Below are positions 37,023 through 47,692 of a stretch of DNA of 64,000 nucleotides, in pieces. The notes below the pieces were generated by a model. That model saw nothing but the letters and a program-made list of their open reading frames with translations. It did not search any database and was not told the origin of the DNA. Location: contig CAKVOK010000012.1 in the NCBI GenBank assembly GCA_934792465.1, forward strand, positions 1 to 64,000, given 5' to 3'. Every line of letters starts with the position of its first letter. Position 1 is the first letter of the stretch. The DNA is from an uncultured Clostridia bacterium (GTDB taxonomy: Bacteria > Bacillota > Clostridia > RUG12999). The position numbers were made by a program, and so were the translations under genes.

Positions 37023-39228
37023 AATTATATCTTTTCTGCTTATACTTGCAATATGCTCATCTTTTAACGTATTTGCTTTGTCGGAAGAAGAAAAATATGT
37101 ATTGAACGACGAAACGGATAAAATAGAATCCGTGGAAAACACAACGGTAAAAATACACGAAAGCGAAGAAATACGCGAGTTTGACGATAAAATGTGCGGG
37201 CTGTGCTGGGAATTTCAGGAGTTTTCCAATACAAATATTTTAGGAGGCGGCACAGATATTTCCGACGAATACAAAGCCATTGCAAAAAAGCTTAAAAATT
37301 CGTTTACGCTTGCACGTGTTGCGGGTTCCCCGTCAAGCTGGTATTTTTACAGCGACAACGTAGGTCCTATTAAGCAGCGAAAATCAAGAAAGATTAAAAA
37401 ATTCATGTGGGATTTGGGTGATAATGCGGCAATTGAAACAAGTGACAGCTATGTGGCAAATTTCGGCCCGTCGGAATGGATAAAGGCGGCATATGAAATA
37501 AACCCAGATACGGAATTTATCGTAACGCTGAATATCGTTACGGCGGATACGCTTGAAAGTCAAAAGGCGGCAGCGTTTTTCACAGCCGAGGAGGGCGTGA
37601 CAGTAGACGGAGTGGATTGGGGCAAAATAAGGAAGGAAAGCGGAATAGAAAAGCCCGTGAAGATTGCCATGTACGAGCTCGGAAACGAAATCCCGTGGAG
37701 TAACTTTAAATATTGCAGCAGACAGGGATATGTCGATACGGTAAAGGCGCATATTGCGGCTGTACGCGAAATCGACCCGAATGCAAAGTTTGCATACTGC
37801 GGGGCCATGATTCAGAATTGGGAAACCGGTCCGGACGGAATGGACTGGCGGCAGTGGACTTATGACGTATATCCGCATATTGCGGACGAGTGCGAATATG
37901 TAACGTTTCATCCGTACCATTCGGGAACGGGACTTGCGACATATGATAAATACTTGAATAATCTTACGAACGATCAGCTTGAGTCGGCAGGTAAAAACGC
38001 AAAGCATGTGTATACTGAGGTTGCGAAATGGCCGGGCGATACGGAAGGGAACAGCAAATTCGGCTACAACTTTTCACAGGATCCGATAATGCTTGACGGC
38101 GCATTGGCGGACGCAATATTTTTAAACCGAATGTACATGAGAGATGATGTGTACGGCGCAACATATTTTCTTTCTACGGAATATCCCAACGGCTGCTGGG
38201 GAATCTTTAAGATGATAGACGGAAAGCTTCGTATTACCGGACCGGGATATATGTATAACCTGTATACGCACAATACGGGCGGAACGGTGGTAAACAACGA
38301 GGTTGAGGGCAGTTACCTTACCGATGTTAATGATGACAGATGCCGTTTCAGCGTTCTCGCCGCAAAGCAGGGCAAGGATACGCTGAAGCTGATAATAGTA
38401 AACCGCTCGCCGTATGTTAAACACAATATTGATTTTGAGTTTGAAAACAAATATACTCTTGTTGAGGAAACAACGTTCACTGCACCGAATATAAACAGCT
38501 ACGTATGTTCGGAAGCTACAAACGATATATTTAAAACTATAACGGAAGAAAAAAATATAAAGAATTTTACATCTTATGAAATGCCTAATAAAACAATGAC
38601 GGTTTTAACGCTTAAATCTGATAAACCCTTTGTATATGCCGGAAACGAAGATGAATCGGACGGCATACCGGATGCGGAAAACAAGTTTGACGACATGCAG
38701 GGACATTGGGCGGAAAACATTGTTGCCGCAATGAATGAAAAGGGAATTGTAACCGGCAATGAAAACGGAAATTTCAATCCGGACGGCAGCATTACAAGAG
38801 CAGAGCTTGCAAAAATTCTTTCGCTTGCGGCAAAAGCGGAGATATCCGAAAATCCGATACCCGTATTTGAAGATATGACTGCGGATTCGTGGTATGCGCC
38901 GTATGTCGAGGCGGCATATGAAAACGGACTGATAAGAGGTAAATCCGGAAAGATTTTTGCACCGGACGATACGGTTACTATGGAGGAGCTTGCGGCCGTG
39001 GCAGCGAGAATTAAAGGCAAAAACACTGTAGTATCGGAAATTGAAAGAGAAAATATTCTGCGTGGATTTAAGTTCAGAAATAAAATTTCTCAGTGGGCAG
39101 AAAACGATGTTTTAATCGCTGTGAAGTGCGGTGCACTGGAAAGGCTTTACGAAAACGGTAATTTTGACCCGAACGCAAATGCGACAAGGGCGCAGGCGGT
39201 TTCCGTAATAAATGAAATATACCGTTGA
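37012..39228 (+). CDS. SLH-anchored clan GH-A hydrolase (GH51-like arabinofuranosidase candidate)
   Basis: This 738-residue protein has a signal peptide (1-23), a TIM-barrel catalytic domain plus beta-sandwich (about 40-540), and three C-terminal SLH repeats (about 557-738, beginning FDDMQGHWAENI). The barrel has the acid/base motif YELGNE with Glu226 and a likely nucleophile Glu336 in YTEVAKW, with YVTFHPYH between them, as expected for clan GH-A. Overall it most resembles alpha-L-arabinofuranosidase-like GH51 proteins; GH39 or GH79 are alternatives. The enzyme would work while tethered to the cell wall. The ribosome binding site GCGGAGG lies within the end of the previous gene. A relative without SLH domains is encoded at 41981-44896. 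Confidence 0.78.
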   Translation: MKNKIISFLLILAICSSFNVFALSEEEKYVLNDETDKIESVENTTVKIHESEEIREFDDKMCGLCWEFQEFSNTNILGGGTDISDEYKAIAKKLKNSFTLARVAGSPSSWYFYSDNVGPIKQRKSRKIKKFMWDLGDNAAIETSDSYVANFGPSEWIKAAYEINPDTEFIVTLNIVTADTLESQKAAAFFTAEEGVTVDGVDWGKIRKESGIEKPVKIAMYELGNEIPWSNFKYCSRQGYVDTVKAHIAAVREIDPNAKFAYCGAMIQNWETGPDGMDWRQWTYDVYPHIADECEYVTFHPYHSGTGLATYDKYLNNLTNDQLESAGKNAKHVYTEVAKWPGDTEGNSKFGYNFSQDPIMLDGALADAIFLNRMYMRDDVYGATYFLSTEYPNGCWGIFKMIDGKLRITGPGYMYNLYTHNTGGTVVNNEVEGSYLTDVNDDRCRFSVLAAKQGKDTLKLIIVNRSPYVKHNIDFEFENKYTLVEETTFTAPNINSYVCSEATNDIFKTITEEKNIKNFTSYEMPNKTMTVLTLKSDKPFVYAGNEDESDGIPDAENKFDDMQGHWAENIVAAMNEKGIVTGNENGNFNPDGSITRAELAKILSLAAKAEISENPIPVFEDMTADSWYAPYVEAAYENGLIRGKSGKIFAPDDTVTMEELAAVAARIKGKNTVVSEIERENILRGFKFRNKISQWAENDVLIAVKCGALERLYENGNFDPNANATRAQAVSVINEIYR

Positions 39229-39250
39229 GCCGAGAGGAGGAATATCAGAG

Positions 39251-41962
39251 ATGAATAAGCTTAAATATTTATTATTATCGCTGCTTCTTATAATAAGTTC
39301 CTTTACTGTGCCGATGATGTCTGCGGAGGAATACGGCGCATCTGAGGAGGCAAAGGGAATTGTTTCGGCACTGGCACTTATGCCGGAGGGTGAAAGCGAG
39401 GAAATAAGCCGCAGCGAGTTTACATATGCTGTGTCAAGACTGCTGAATAACGATGCAGGGAGGCTTGGGGCGAAAAGCCCGTTTTACGATACAAAGGATA
39501 ATAAATGGGAAGAGTATATTGCTGCACTTGCGGCAATGAATATTGTTGAAGGCTGTGCCGGCAATGTGTTTGAGCCGGACAGAACGGTAACAGAATTCGA
39601 AGCAGTTAAAATTCTCGTGCGTGCGCTTGGATATACATATATTTCGGAGGCAAAAGGCGGCAGCAATGAAGCATATTTAAAGGAAGCGGCGGACTGCAAA
39701 CTTACAAGAGGAATATCGGTATCCTATACGAACGGACTTTCGAGGGAAAAATGCATAGGACTTTTGTTTAATGCACTTACCGTTCCGATTGCGGAACAGT
39801 CCGATTTCGGTAAAAATGTATCATTTAAAACCGAAAAAGACCAAACGGCAATGTCGCTTTACCATGACGTATATAAATCGACCGGCAGAATAACTTCTGT
39901 TGGCGGCAGAAACGCTGCGCCGGGCATAAAAACATCGAAAAATGAACTAATAATCAATTCCGAAAGCTATATAAACGGATTTGCGGAATCGGACGCACTG
40001 CTCGGAATGAAGGTAAAATATTATTATAAGGACAGCAATGAGGAAAAAGGGAAACGTCTTATTTTTGCGATATGTGCGCCGGAAGTTAAAATTGTAAGGA
40101 TAGAAGCCGAGGATATTACGGAGGCAAAAGAAAAGTCCGTAACCTACTGCGACGAAGGCGGCTCAAGGCATACAGAAAAAATTGCGATTGCGTGTGACGT
40201 TATAAAAAACGGAGTTCCCGTTGAAAAGGTAAACGATAATACCTTTAAAATCAAAAACGGCGAAATAATATTAATTGATAACGAGGACAGCGGCGAATAC
40301 GATACGGTGTTTATAAAATCGTACATAAACTATGTTGTAAAATCCGTTGAAGAGGATAACGAAACAATAAAAATAAATACTATGTTCGGTATGCCGCGGG
40401 TTGATATAGATTTGTCCGCATCGGTGGTAATAAGAACAGCAGACGGAGCGGCAGCGGATATATCGGCAATAGAGGAAAACAGTGTAATTTCCGTAAGTGC
40501 GGACAAAACACGGCTGTTACCGTCCGGGAAAGAAACCGTTGATAACAATTCGACTTGTTTTGAAATTTACGCATCAACGGAGAGGGTAAGCGGCATTTAT
40601 AATGCCAAAACCGAAAACTCCGTTTTTGTCGACGGTACGGAATATGAAACCGCAGCGCAGAATTTCCTCGGTGAAACAAAAATAGATATAGGGTCTTCGG
40701 TAACGGTGATGCTTGATAAATTCGGTAAAGCGGTATCATGGGAAATCGAGGAAACCGCATTTGACGCAGGCTTCGGCTATCTTATTAACGGCAAGGTCAC
40801 AAACGCCATGGGGACGAAAATGGAAATAAAACTTATGAATGGCGAAGGCGAGGTTATCGTAAGAAAGGTAAACGATAAATGCCGTCTTAACAGTATACGA
40901 ATTAAAAGCTATGATGCACTTATAAGTTCTCTTTACGAGAGTGCGCGTCATGCAAATCCGCAGAAAACGGATATGACCCAGTTGATTAAATATTCGGAAA
41001 ACGAAAACGGCGAAATAAGCTATATCGAAACAACGCTTTGTTCAAGCGGAGTGCCGCAGGGAGAGGACAAAAACCATTTGCGTATAAGCGGAAGCAAGCT
41101 GAAGCTTTCGCGTAAGGGCGGAGATAATTTCTGGGATCTCAACACAAGGCTTACGGGATGCGTTGTAAGGGGCAGTACAAAGTTTTTTGTGGTTCCGATA
41201 GATAATTATGACGGAGACGATGAAAACTTCAGAAAAATCAATGTTAACGATACCACATGGCAGCTGTATGAGGCATATGCCAAAACCGTAGACCTGTATA
41301 ATTTTGACGATACCATAATACCTGAAGTTGTTGTAATATACGGAACCTCCGCAGACGAGGCAATCGAAAACTGGGTTATGGTAGATAAGATTGAGGACGT
41401 TTTGGACGACAACGGGGATGCCGAAAAACGTATAAAGGTAATTTCCGGCTGGCACGGAGCAAAGAGTGTTCCGCTTGAATATCCCGAAAAGTTTGCGGAT
41501 TTAAAGCAGGGCGATGTTATTACTCTGTACGGCAGAAACGACAAGGCACGCAGTTATACAATGCATTTTGCCTTTGAAAAGGCAAAGCAGTATGCAAAGC
41601 TGTACAAGAAATCCGCAGATGCAACACTGTCGGTTAGCGAAAACGAAATGACAAGCTTCGGTGAGGTGTACGCACAAAACGGCAATGCTGTAAAATTGCA
41701 GTGCGGAGCTTATAAAGAAGGAACGGTTTCGAATGAGCGTGAAACACAATGGGGTGCATTGTGGACGGACACGTCCGGTTATCTGTCGCACGGTTCCGTA
41801 GTATATGATGGCGAGAAGAGCAAGCCGAAGATTGAAAAGATGCAGAAAAGCAAAATCGTCTGTGCAAAATCCAATCCGGACAATCCGGATCTTGCTTATA
41901 TATATTATAAAAACGGTCAGCCGCAGGTATTAATCTTTTACAAGGGTATTTCTGACGAATAA
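39251..41962 (+). CDS. Large secreted protein with N-terminal SLH domains, paralogue of 14588-17374
   Basis: This 903-residue protein has a signal peptide (1-25), SLH-like repeats (about 28-195: ISRSEFTYAVSRLL, NIVEGCAGNVFEPDRTVTEF, LTRGISV) and a long beta-rich region with no recognised family. Collinear similarity with the protein at 14588-17374 extends to the C-terminus, where both end in a short beta segment (VLIFYKGISDE here, TTVAYRD there). The start is ATG 39251 behind GAGGAGG; 13 extra codons upstream lack a signal. It lies between the two GH51-like hydrolase genes. A wall-attached scaffold or binding role is inferred. Confidence 0.75.
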   Translation: MNKLKYLLLSLLLIISSFTVPMMSAEEYGASEEAKGIVSALALMPEGESEEISRSEFTYAVSRLLNNDAGRLGAKSPFYDTKDNKWEEYIAALAAMNIVEGCAGNVFEPDRTVTEFEAVKILVRALGYTYISEAKGGSNEAYLKEAADCKLTRGISVSYTNGLSREKCIGLLFNALTVPIAEQSDFGKNVSFKTEKDQTAMSLYHDVYKSTGRITSVGGRNAAPGIKTSKNELIINSESYINGFAESDALLGMKVKYYYKDSNEEKGKRLIFAICAPEVKIVRIEAEDITEAKEKSVTYCDEGGSRHTEKIAIACDVIKNGVPVEKVNDNTFKIKNGEIILIDNEDSGEYDTVFIKSYINYVVKSVEEDNETIKINTMFGMPRVDIDLSASVVIRTADGAAADISAIEENSVISVSADKTRLLPSGKETVDNNSTCFEIYASTERVSGIYNAKTENSVFVDGTEYETAAQNFLGETKIDIGSSVTVMLDKFGKAVSWEIEETAFDAGFGYLINGKVTNAMGTKMEIKLMNGEGEVIVRKVNDKCRLNSIRIKSYDALISSLYESARHANPQKTDMTQLIKYSENENGEISYIETTLCSSGVPQGEDKNHLRISGSKLKLSRKGGDNFWDLNTRLTGCVVRGSTKFFVVPIDNYDGDDENFRKINVNDTTWQLYEAYAKTVDLYNFDDTIIPEVVVIYGTSADEAIENWVMVDKIEDVLDDNGDAEKRIKVISGWHGAKSVPLEYPEKFADLKQGDVITLYGRNDKARSYTMHFAFEKAKQYAKLYKKSADATLSVSENEMTSFGEVYAQNGNAVKLQCGAYKEGTVSNERETQWGALWTDTSGYLSHGSVVYDGEKSKPKIEKMQKSKIVCAKSNPDNPDLAYIYYKNGQPQVLIFYKGISDE

Positions 41963-41980
41963 AAAAAGGGGGGATAACGC

Positions 41981-44896
41981 TTGAAGGCAAGTAAATACGT
42001 TATATTCCTTATATGCATCGCATTGATGCTTCCGGCAGCGGGGGTGTCGGCAGAAACCTTTACCCGAACCTCGCTTGAGATTCACGAGAATACAATTGTG
42101 AACGAAATAAAAAGAACAATGTTCGGAGTCAGCTCGGATTGGTCGTTTGATTATCTTAAACAAACGTTTTACGGCGACGGGAACGACATGGCGAAAACAA
42201 AACCGGAAATAAACAAATTCTTTGCCGAAAGCGGATTCAGACTGCCTCTTTTCAGAATCGGCGGCGGCAGCGCAAACAATTTTTTGTGGAAACACCATCT
42301 TACAAAGGCGGATTCGGGTGTGAAAAGCTTCGGAATACCGGAGCTGCTTAAAGGCGTATGGGACACAGACCCGAACGCAAGGCTGTCCGTTACGCTGAAT
42401 ATTCTGACGGATACGGATGATAATTTGCTTGATTTAGTGAGGTTTATGACGTTAAATCCCGATGATGCGCAGGCAATCGGCACGGACGGCAAAAACTGGG
42501 CGGAAGAAAGAATTAAACGGGGCATAAAAGAACCGTTTCCGGTATATAACGTTGTACTCGGAAACGAACTGGATTGGCTGGGAGGTCTGAATAATGAGGA
42601 CGGCAAAAACTGGTCTGCCGAAAAGTATATTTCGGAGTGTAACCGCATTATTCCCAAAATCCGTGCGGTAAACCCAAATGTTAAAATAGGGGTATTCACA
42701 AAAACGGCAACAAGCGGCTTTGCGGACAGCGGCAGAGGATGGGACGAAAAGGTGATAAAGGCACTCGGGCCTAAGGTGGAGTATATTGTACAGCACCTGT
42801 ATTACCACCTTACGGACGCAGCGTATTACGAACAGGTCGGCAGAGATTATGATAATATAGAAAGCTTTATTTCGGAGGAGTACGGTACGTCGCACTGCAA
42901 GATTTTCCTTGAAGAACACGGAATGTATGCCGATTGGGGGAACGCGGCGGAGTATCCGCGTATAATGTCGTTTGAAGGCATGATGGCATTGAGTATGTTT
43001 TACTGCCGCCGCCTTAAAGACAGCCATTTTGAGGCGGCATCGTTCCACGGCTTTTCGGGGGAAAATCCCGTTGACGATGATACGCTGACTCTTTGCTCGG
43101 AGGTTGTGCAGGCATATAAAACGGTTCCGTATATGCTTACGGGTGCAGGTGAAATTTTAAAATTCTTCTACACCAATGCCGGAAAATATGCCGTGCAGTC
43201 GGAACTGAAAAGCAGCGAAACGGGATTGTTTAAGGATGATGTATATAATTCGTGGCTTTTAAAAAAATACCGTGTGCAGCAAACGCCGAAGGAGAACTAT
43301 GCAGGGCGATACCCAAGTGTAAACGCATTGGTAACAACGGCAGAAAACGGCGGACTTAATATATTTATCGCAAACCGAGAACAGGATATTGAGCATGAAA
43401 ATATTTCGGTTTCGTTTGAGAACGGTCCATACAGACTTAAAGAAAAAACGGTTATAACGGCAGATAACTATTCGGCAAATATAACCGCCGGAAATCCCGA
43501 GGCGGTCAGAATTGAAACAACAAAGTATACGGACAACGCACCGTTTGAAAGCTTTACGGTAAACCATATGGAAATAGTGCTGTATAAGCTTGAACCGCTG
43601 AATCTTGAAAAGACGGTAACCGCAGTCGAAATAAAAAACAGCGTAACTAAAAATTATAAAGAGGTCGCGGACAGTCCGTATCGGAATATTTCGGCGGCGT
43701 GCATTACCACGGCTGCGGACGATACGCCGATTACGTTCAGGATTTTAAAGCAAGCAACGGTTGCCGAAACCTCATGGGACAATACAGAGAATACGATTGC
43801 GGAAGCAGTAACAATGGCAGGGGCGGCTCGCAATGGGATTAATATTAAAATGCCCGATACGGCAAAAAACGGAAGCTATGTTCTGCTTGCGGGGAATTTT
43901 GAAAATTCGCAGCACGACTATGCGGCAAAAGAGTTTGATTATTATACATCGGCGGCAGAAAATACGTCCGTTGCCGCTGTTTCGGTAACGCCGATTGAAG
44001 GTGGAAAAATCAAAGTGACCGCTCAAATCAATCCGGAAAACAAATTCTCAAAATATGCATACATGATTCATAGGGGAGAAACGGCAGAGGCGGGAAAAAA
44101 CGAAGACCTGATAAATATCGGGCAGGCAGAACGAAAGGGTGATTTTCTCAAATTTGAAGCGGATATGCCGAAAACAGCCGCCGAAAACGGCACATATACC
44201 CTGTTTGTCGGCAACGGAGCGGAAAATATCGGAAAATGCGTTTTTGAATACAGCTATGTGCCGGAAAGTATAAAAGAAATATATGTGAATTTCGGCGAAA
44301 ATGATGGAACAAAAATTACAGCCGATATAAGCTTTTCCGAGGGAATACCAAAGGGTGAGCTGTTTACTCTGATGCTTGTAAAGCCCGGTTATAATCTGGT
44401 TTCAAACGAAAGTGATTTAAGAAATATTGCATATGCCGACGTTATAGAAAATACGGGAAAAGCGCAAAGCATAGAAATAAATCTTAAAAAAGGATATCAA
44501 AACGGCGTGTATATGCTTATGATAAACGGCAGAAATTCGCTGAGAAAGACGTTCGGAGTAAGCGTAGACGGAGGTGCGGATATATTTATAAACGAAGACA
44601 TTAAAAACGAAAACGGCGATATTATAAATGAAAGAACCGCATTTTCAAAGATACATACCGATATTTACAGCACTGAAGAAAGAAAGGTATCAGCCTTTTG
44701 TGCGGTTTATGCGGAAAACGGCAGTCTTGCGGATATATGCGTGAAAAAGGATTTTGAACTTTGCGGCGGAATAACAAAAACGGAATTTGATTTCGGTAAT
44801 ATTCATACCGAAGCCGCAAGCATAAAGATTTTCACATGGAACAATGATTCGGAGATTAAACCTGTTGCAAAATATGTCGGAGTACATTTAAAATAA
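41981..44896 (+). CDS. Secreted clan GH-A hydrolase (GH51-like) with C-terminal accessory domains
   Basis: This 971-residue protein has a signal peptide (1-24). A TIM-barrel plus beta-sandwich (about 30-540) carries VLGNELDW with acid/base Glu196, and FLEEHGMY (Glu311 or Glu312 as nucleophile). Two or more beta-sandwich accessory regions follow, and the last ~90 residues are the C-terminal domain shared with four other proteins here. It resembles the SLH-anchored enzyme at 37012-39228 in fold but is diverged and has no SLH domain. The start is TTG with GGGGGG at good distance; no nearby ATG keeps the signal peptide. GH51-like is the best guess; GH79/GH39-like activity is possible. Confidence 0.75.
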   Translation: MKASKYVIFLICIALMLPAAGVSAETFTRTSLEIHENTIVNEIKRTMFGVSSDWSFDYLKQTFYGDGNDMAKTKPEINKFFAESGFRLPLFRIGGGSANNFLWKHHLTKADSGVKSFGIPELLKGVWDTDPNARLSVTLNILTDTDDNLLDLVRFMTLNPDDAQAIGTDGKNWAEERIKRGIKEPFPVYNVVLGNELDWLGGLNNEDGKNWSAEKYISECNRIIPKIRAVNPNVKIGVFTKTATSGFADSGRGWDEKVIKALGPKVEYIVQHLYYHLTDAAYYEQVGRDYDNIESFISEEYGTSHCKIFLEEHGMYADWGNAAEYPRIMSFEGMMALSMFYCRRLKDSHFEAASFHGFSGENPVDDDTLTLCSEVVQAYKTVPYMLTGAGEILKFFYTNAGKYAVQSELKSSETGLFKDDVYNSWLLKKYRVQQTPKENYAGRYPSVNALVTTAENGGLNIFIANREQDIEHENISVSFENGPYRLKEKTVITADNYSANITAGNPEAVRIETTKYTDNAPFESFTVNHMEIVLYKLEPLNLEKTVTAVEIKNSVTKNYKEVADSPYRNISAACITTAADDTPITFRILKQATVAETSWDNTENTIAEAVTMAGAARNGINIKMPDTAKNGSYVLLAGNFENSQHDYAAKEFDYYTSAAENTSVAAVSVTPIEGGKIKVTAQINPENKFSKYAYMIHRGETAEAGKNEDLINIGQAERKGDFLKFEADMPKTAAENGTYTLFVGNGAENIGKCVFEYSYVPESIKEIYVNFGENDGTKITADISFSEGIPKGELFTLMLVKPGYNLVSNESDLRNIAYADVIENTGKAQSIEINLKKGYQNGVYMLMINGRNSLRKTFGVSVDGGADIFINEDIKNENGDIINERTAFSKIHTDIYSTEERKVSAFCAVYAENGSLADICVKKDFELCGGITKTEFDFGNIHTEAASIKIFTWNNDSEIKPVAKYVGVHLK

Positions 44897-44920
44897 TATT
44901 TTAAGGGAGGATATGTAAAA

Positions 44921-47668
44921 ATGAAAAAACAGTTAAAAAGGTATTTGGCAGCGGCAATTGCACTGATTATGGCATTGCCCCTGTCGGGAGTGTTTGCTTC
45001 GGAGATAAGGTACAGCGAAGATTTTCAAAACAGAGCGGTTTACGAACCGAGTGATAAGGGCTGGGGATATGACACCGATAATAATGCGTGGGGCGTTAAA
45101 ACAGGCAGCGGAAAAGTGCTTATAGAAGACGAGCTGCAAACGTCGCCCACTTTCGGCGGAGGAAGCTGGCAGTCGTATTATGCAATTGAGAAGGAGCTGC
45201 TGCACGGAAACACATGGAATGAACCACAAGTTTGGTCAGAGGACAATAATCTGCTGTGTATAAAATCAAACGACGGAGAAATTGCGGTAATGAATGTTAT
45301 TAAGAACATGGGAAACTTTGAAAACGGATTTACGTTTTCCGCAGATGTAAAAAATGTATTCGAAGGAAAGCTCCCGCCGGCAGCGGGAATCCGCCTTGCA
45401 AAATCGACAAACGAAGCGGATTATTACGAATTGGCAATGCTGGGAAAAGAGTCCTACACAGAAAGAGGAACTACACGTTTTGTAAAAAACACAGGTGCGG
45501 CGGCAGCCGACATAACCGCTGCGGACGACAGCGTTTTTGAATATGTTTCCCACGGAAACGAAATTGAAAACTGTCTGGTATCCGGAGAAAGCGGACTGGT
45601 AACAAAATGGTTTAATTTTAAAATAAGTGTAATAAGAAATCTTGTTTCCTATAAAATTACGGACAAACAGTCAAATACCGTAGTATGGGACGGAACATAT
45701 ATGGATGACGAAAATATATTGCAAAACGGATTTATTCCTCAAATGATAGCGACGGGAAAGAATAACTGGGTTTATTACGATAATATTTCCGTGACGGGAA
45801 TATCCGAAGAAGCCGAGGGCGGTGCATCGGATGATTTCGGAGGCTATACGGTAGGAACATCGGTAAGCGGAAAATCCGCAGTCTTGGTGGAGAATACGTG
45901 GATAAGCTCGGCAGCTTTCGGCGATACGGCTACATATAAGATAGCAAAGGATGAAACACTTTGCAATAACTGGGGAGACAACAGCGAAACGGATAATATT
46001 ATTTTGTGCTTAAACGGAGGTACGGATAAGCTTGCGGTTATTAATTTCGCAGCTGAGTCGGATGGTGGATATACCCTTAAAGCGGATGTAAGAAACTATC
46101 TGTTTGACGGACGTATTAATGCCGCAAACGGCATACGCCTTGCGAAGAAGGGAAATGAATCCGATTATTATGAGCTTGCGCTTACGGCGGACGAAACAAC
46201 ATGGAAAGGTACTGCGCCGAGATTTACAAAGGTTATCGGAGCAGATAAGGATACTGCCGGTAATAAGGTAGCGGAAGCTGTGAAAAAGCTTGAAGAAGGC
46301 ACGACAGCACTGAATACCGGTCACGGTGATGTTGAAGGCTGGAACGGAACGCTATGGCATACAGCCGAAATAACCGTTAAGGGAAAAAACGTATCATGGA
46401 AGGTTACGGATAAGAATAGCGGCGTGACGGCATGGGAAGGCTCTTTCAGAGATGATGAGGATTTATTGGCCGGCGGAGTAACGGCACAGCTGTTTGCATA
46501 CGGCACATCAAAGGCATTCTTTGATAACGTTTCATTTGCACCGGCGTCAAGCGAAGCGGTTAAAAAATCACTTATTTTGTTCAGCGACGATATGGAAAGC
46601 AGACCGTTATACGAAGCAACGGGCAATGGTCTGGGTGCAGATTATGACGCACATGTTCCCGGTGTTGCAACCGGCAGCGGTTACACAATGTTTGAGGGGG
46701 AATGGCAGACCTCACCAATGTACGGCGGCACAAGCTGGGCAACAGACTATAGGGTGCGGTACGAAAAGGAACATGCAAACTCATGGAATGAAAATGACTC
46801 AGATACTACGAATAAGGTTATAAGTATTTCGACGGCAGGTTGTAACCATGCTGCGATTAATTTAATAAAAAATTTGAGCGGTACGGCGAACGGTTTTATA
46901 TTCAGCGCAGACGCAAGAAATTATTTTAATGGCGGCATTAGCGAATCTACGGGTATAAGACTTGTTGACAGGAACAACGAGGCAAATTACTACGAGCTCG
47001 CGCTCAGAGCCGATACAACAACGGTAAATTCCGCCGGAGTAAACGGTGTTGCAATGACTCCGAGATTTACAAAGGTTACAGGTGCGGATAAAAACACAAC
47101 CGATAAAAACACCGCAGACAGCAAATTCGATTATGTTGCATACGGCGAAAACGTATCAAACTGTGAACTTGTGCTAAACAACGGATTCAGAACAAACAAA
47201 TTCACGCTTTCGATAGCTGTAAACGGAAACGAAATCTCATGGTCGGTAAAGAATCTTACAACGGGAATTGCGGATTGGAGCGGCTCGCATAAGTTTGATG
47301 AAGAAATAGATGCGTCAGTGCTTATGCCGCAGCTGTATACATATACATCGAAAAACGACAGCGCACTGGCATATTTTGATAATGTAAAGGTTGTTAAAAA
47401 CGGAATAGCACTGAACAAGGTAAACTCATCGATAATGAATATTGACGCAGCATTTGTAAATTCTTCGGAAAGTGCGAAAATAATCATTGCATACTACGAT
47501 GAAAACGGTGCGCTTGTCGGAGCGAAAACGGCAGACGCAGGCATAGGTATAATATACAAAGAAAATACTGCGCAGATTCCGAGCGGTGCGGCAACGGCGA
47601 AAGCATTTGCGGTTGAGGGATTTGAAACGCTGGCACCGATTACAAAGGCGGATGTATGTGATCTTTAA
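44921..47668 (+). CDS. Secreted protein with three tandem beta-sandwich modules
   Basis: This 915-residue protein has a signal peptide (1-26). Three modules of ~270 residues follow (about 27-300, 301-545, 546-830). Each has corresponding motifs: GIRLAKSTNEADYYELAM, GIRLAKKGNESDYYELAL and GIRLVDRNNEANYYELAL; then a TRFVKNTGA-, PRFTKVIGA- or PRFTKVTGA-like motif; and a final WVYYDNI, AFFDNV or AYFDNV strand. The folds look like concanavalin-type beta-sandwiches and may bind glycans. The last ~80 residues are the shared C-terminal domain. No catalytic residues can be assigned. It lies between a GH51-like enzyme and a smaller binding-type protein in the long operon. Confidence 0.8.
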   Translation: MKKQLKRYLAAAIALIMALPLSGVFASEIRYSEDFQNRAVYEPSDKGWGYDTDNNAWGVKTGSGKVLIEDELQTSPTFGGGSWQSYYAIEKELLHGNTWNEPQVWSEDNNLLCIKSNDGEIAVMNVIKNMGNFENGFTFSADVKNVFEGKLPPAAGIRLAKSTNEADYYELAMLGKESYTERGTTRFVKNTGAAAADITAADDSVFEYVSHGNEIENCLVSGESGLVTKWFNFKISVIRNLVSYKITDKQSNTVVWDGTYMDDENILQNGFIPQMIATGKNNWVYYDNISVTGISEEAEGGASDDFGGYTVGTSVSGKSAVLVENTWISSAAFGDTATYKIAKDETLCNNWGDNSETDNIILCLNGGTDKLAVINFAAESDGGYTLKADVRNYLFDGRINAANGIRLAKKGNESDYYELALTADETTWKGTAPRFTKVIGADKDTAGNKVAEAVKKLEEGTTALNTGHGDVEGWNGTLWHTAEITVKGKNVSWKVTDKNSGVTAWEGSFRDDEDLLAGGVTAQLFAYGTSKAFFDNVSFAPASSEAVKKSLILFSDDMESRPLYEATGNGLGADYDAHVPGVATGSGYTMFEGEWQTSPMYGGTSWATDYRVRYEKEHANSWNENDSDTTNKVISISTAGCNHAAINLIKNLSGTANGFIFSADARNYFNGGISESTGIRLVDRNNEANYYELALRADTTTVNSAGVNGVAMTPRFTKVTGADKNTTDKNTADSKFDYVAYGENVSNCELVLNNGFRTNKFTLSIAVNGNEISWSVKNLTTGIADWSGSHKFDEEIDASVLMPQLYTYTSKNDSALAYFDNVKVVKNGIALNKVNSSIMNIDAAFVNSSESAKIIIAYYDENGALVGAKTADAGIGIIYKENTAQIPSGAATAKAFAVEGFETLAPITKADVCDL

Positions 47669-47692
47669 TCGGTATCGAGAAAGGCGGAAAAT

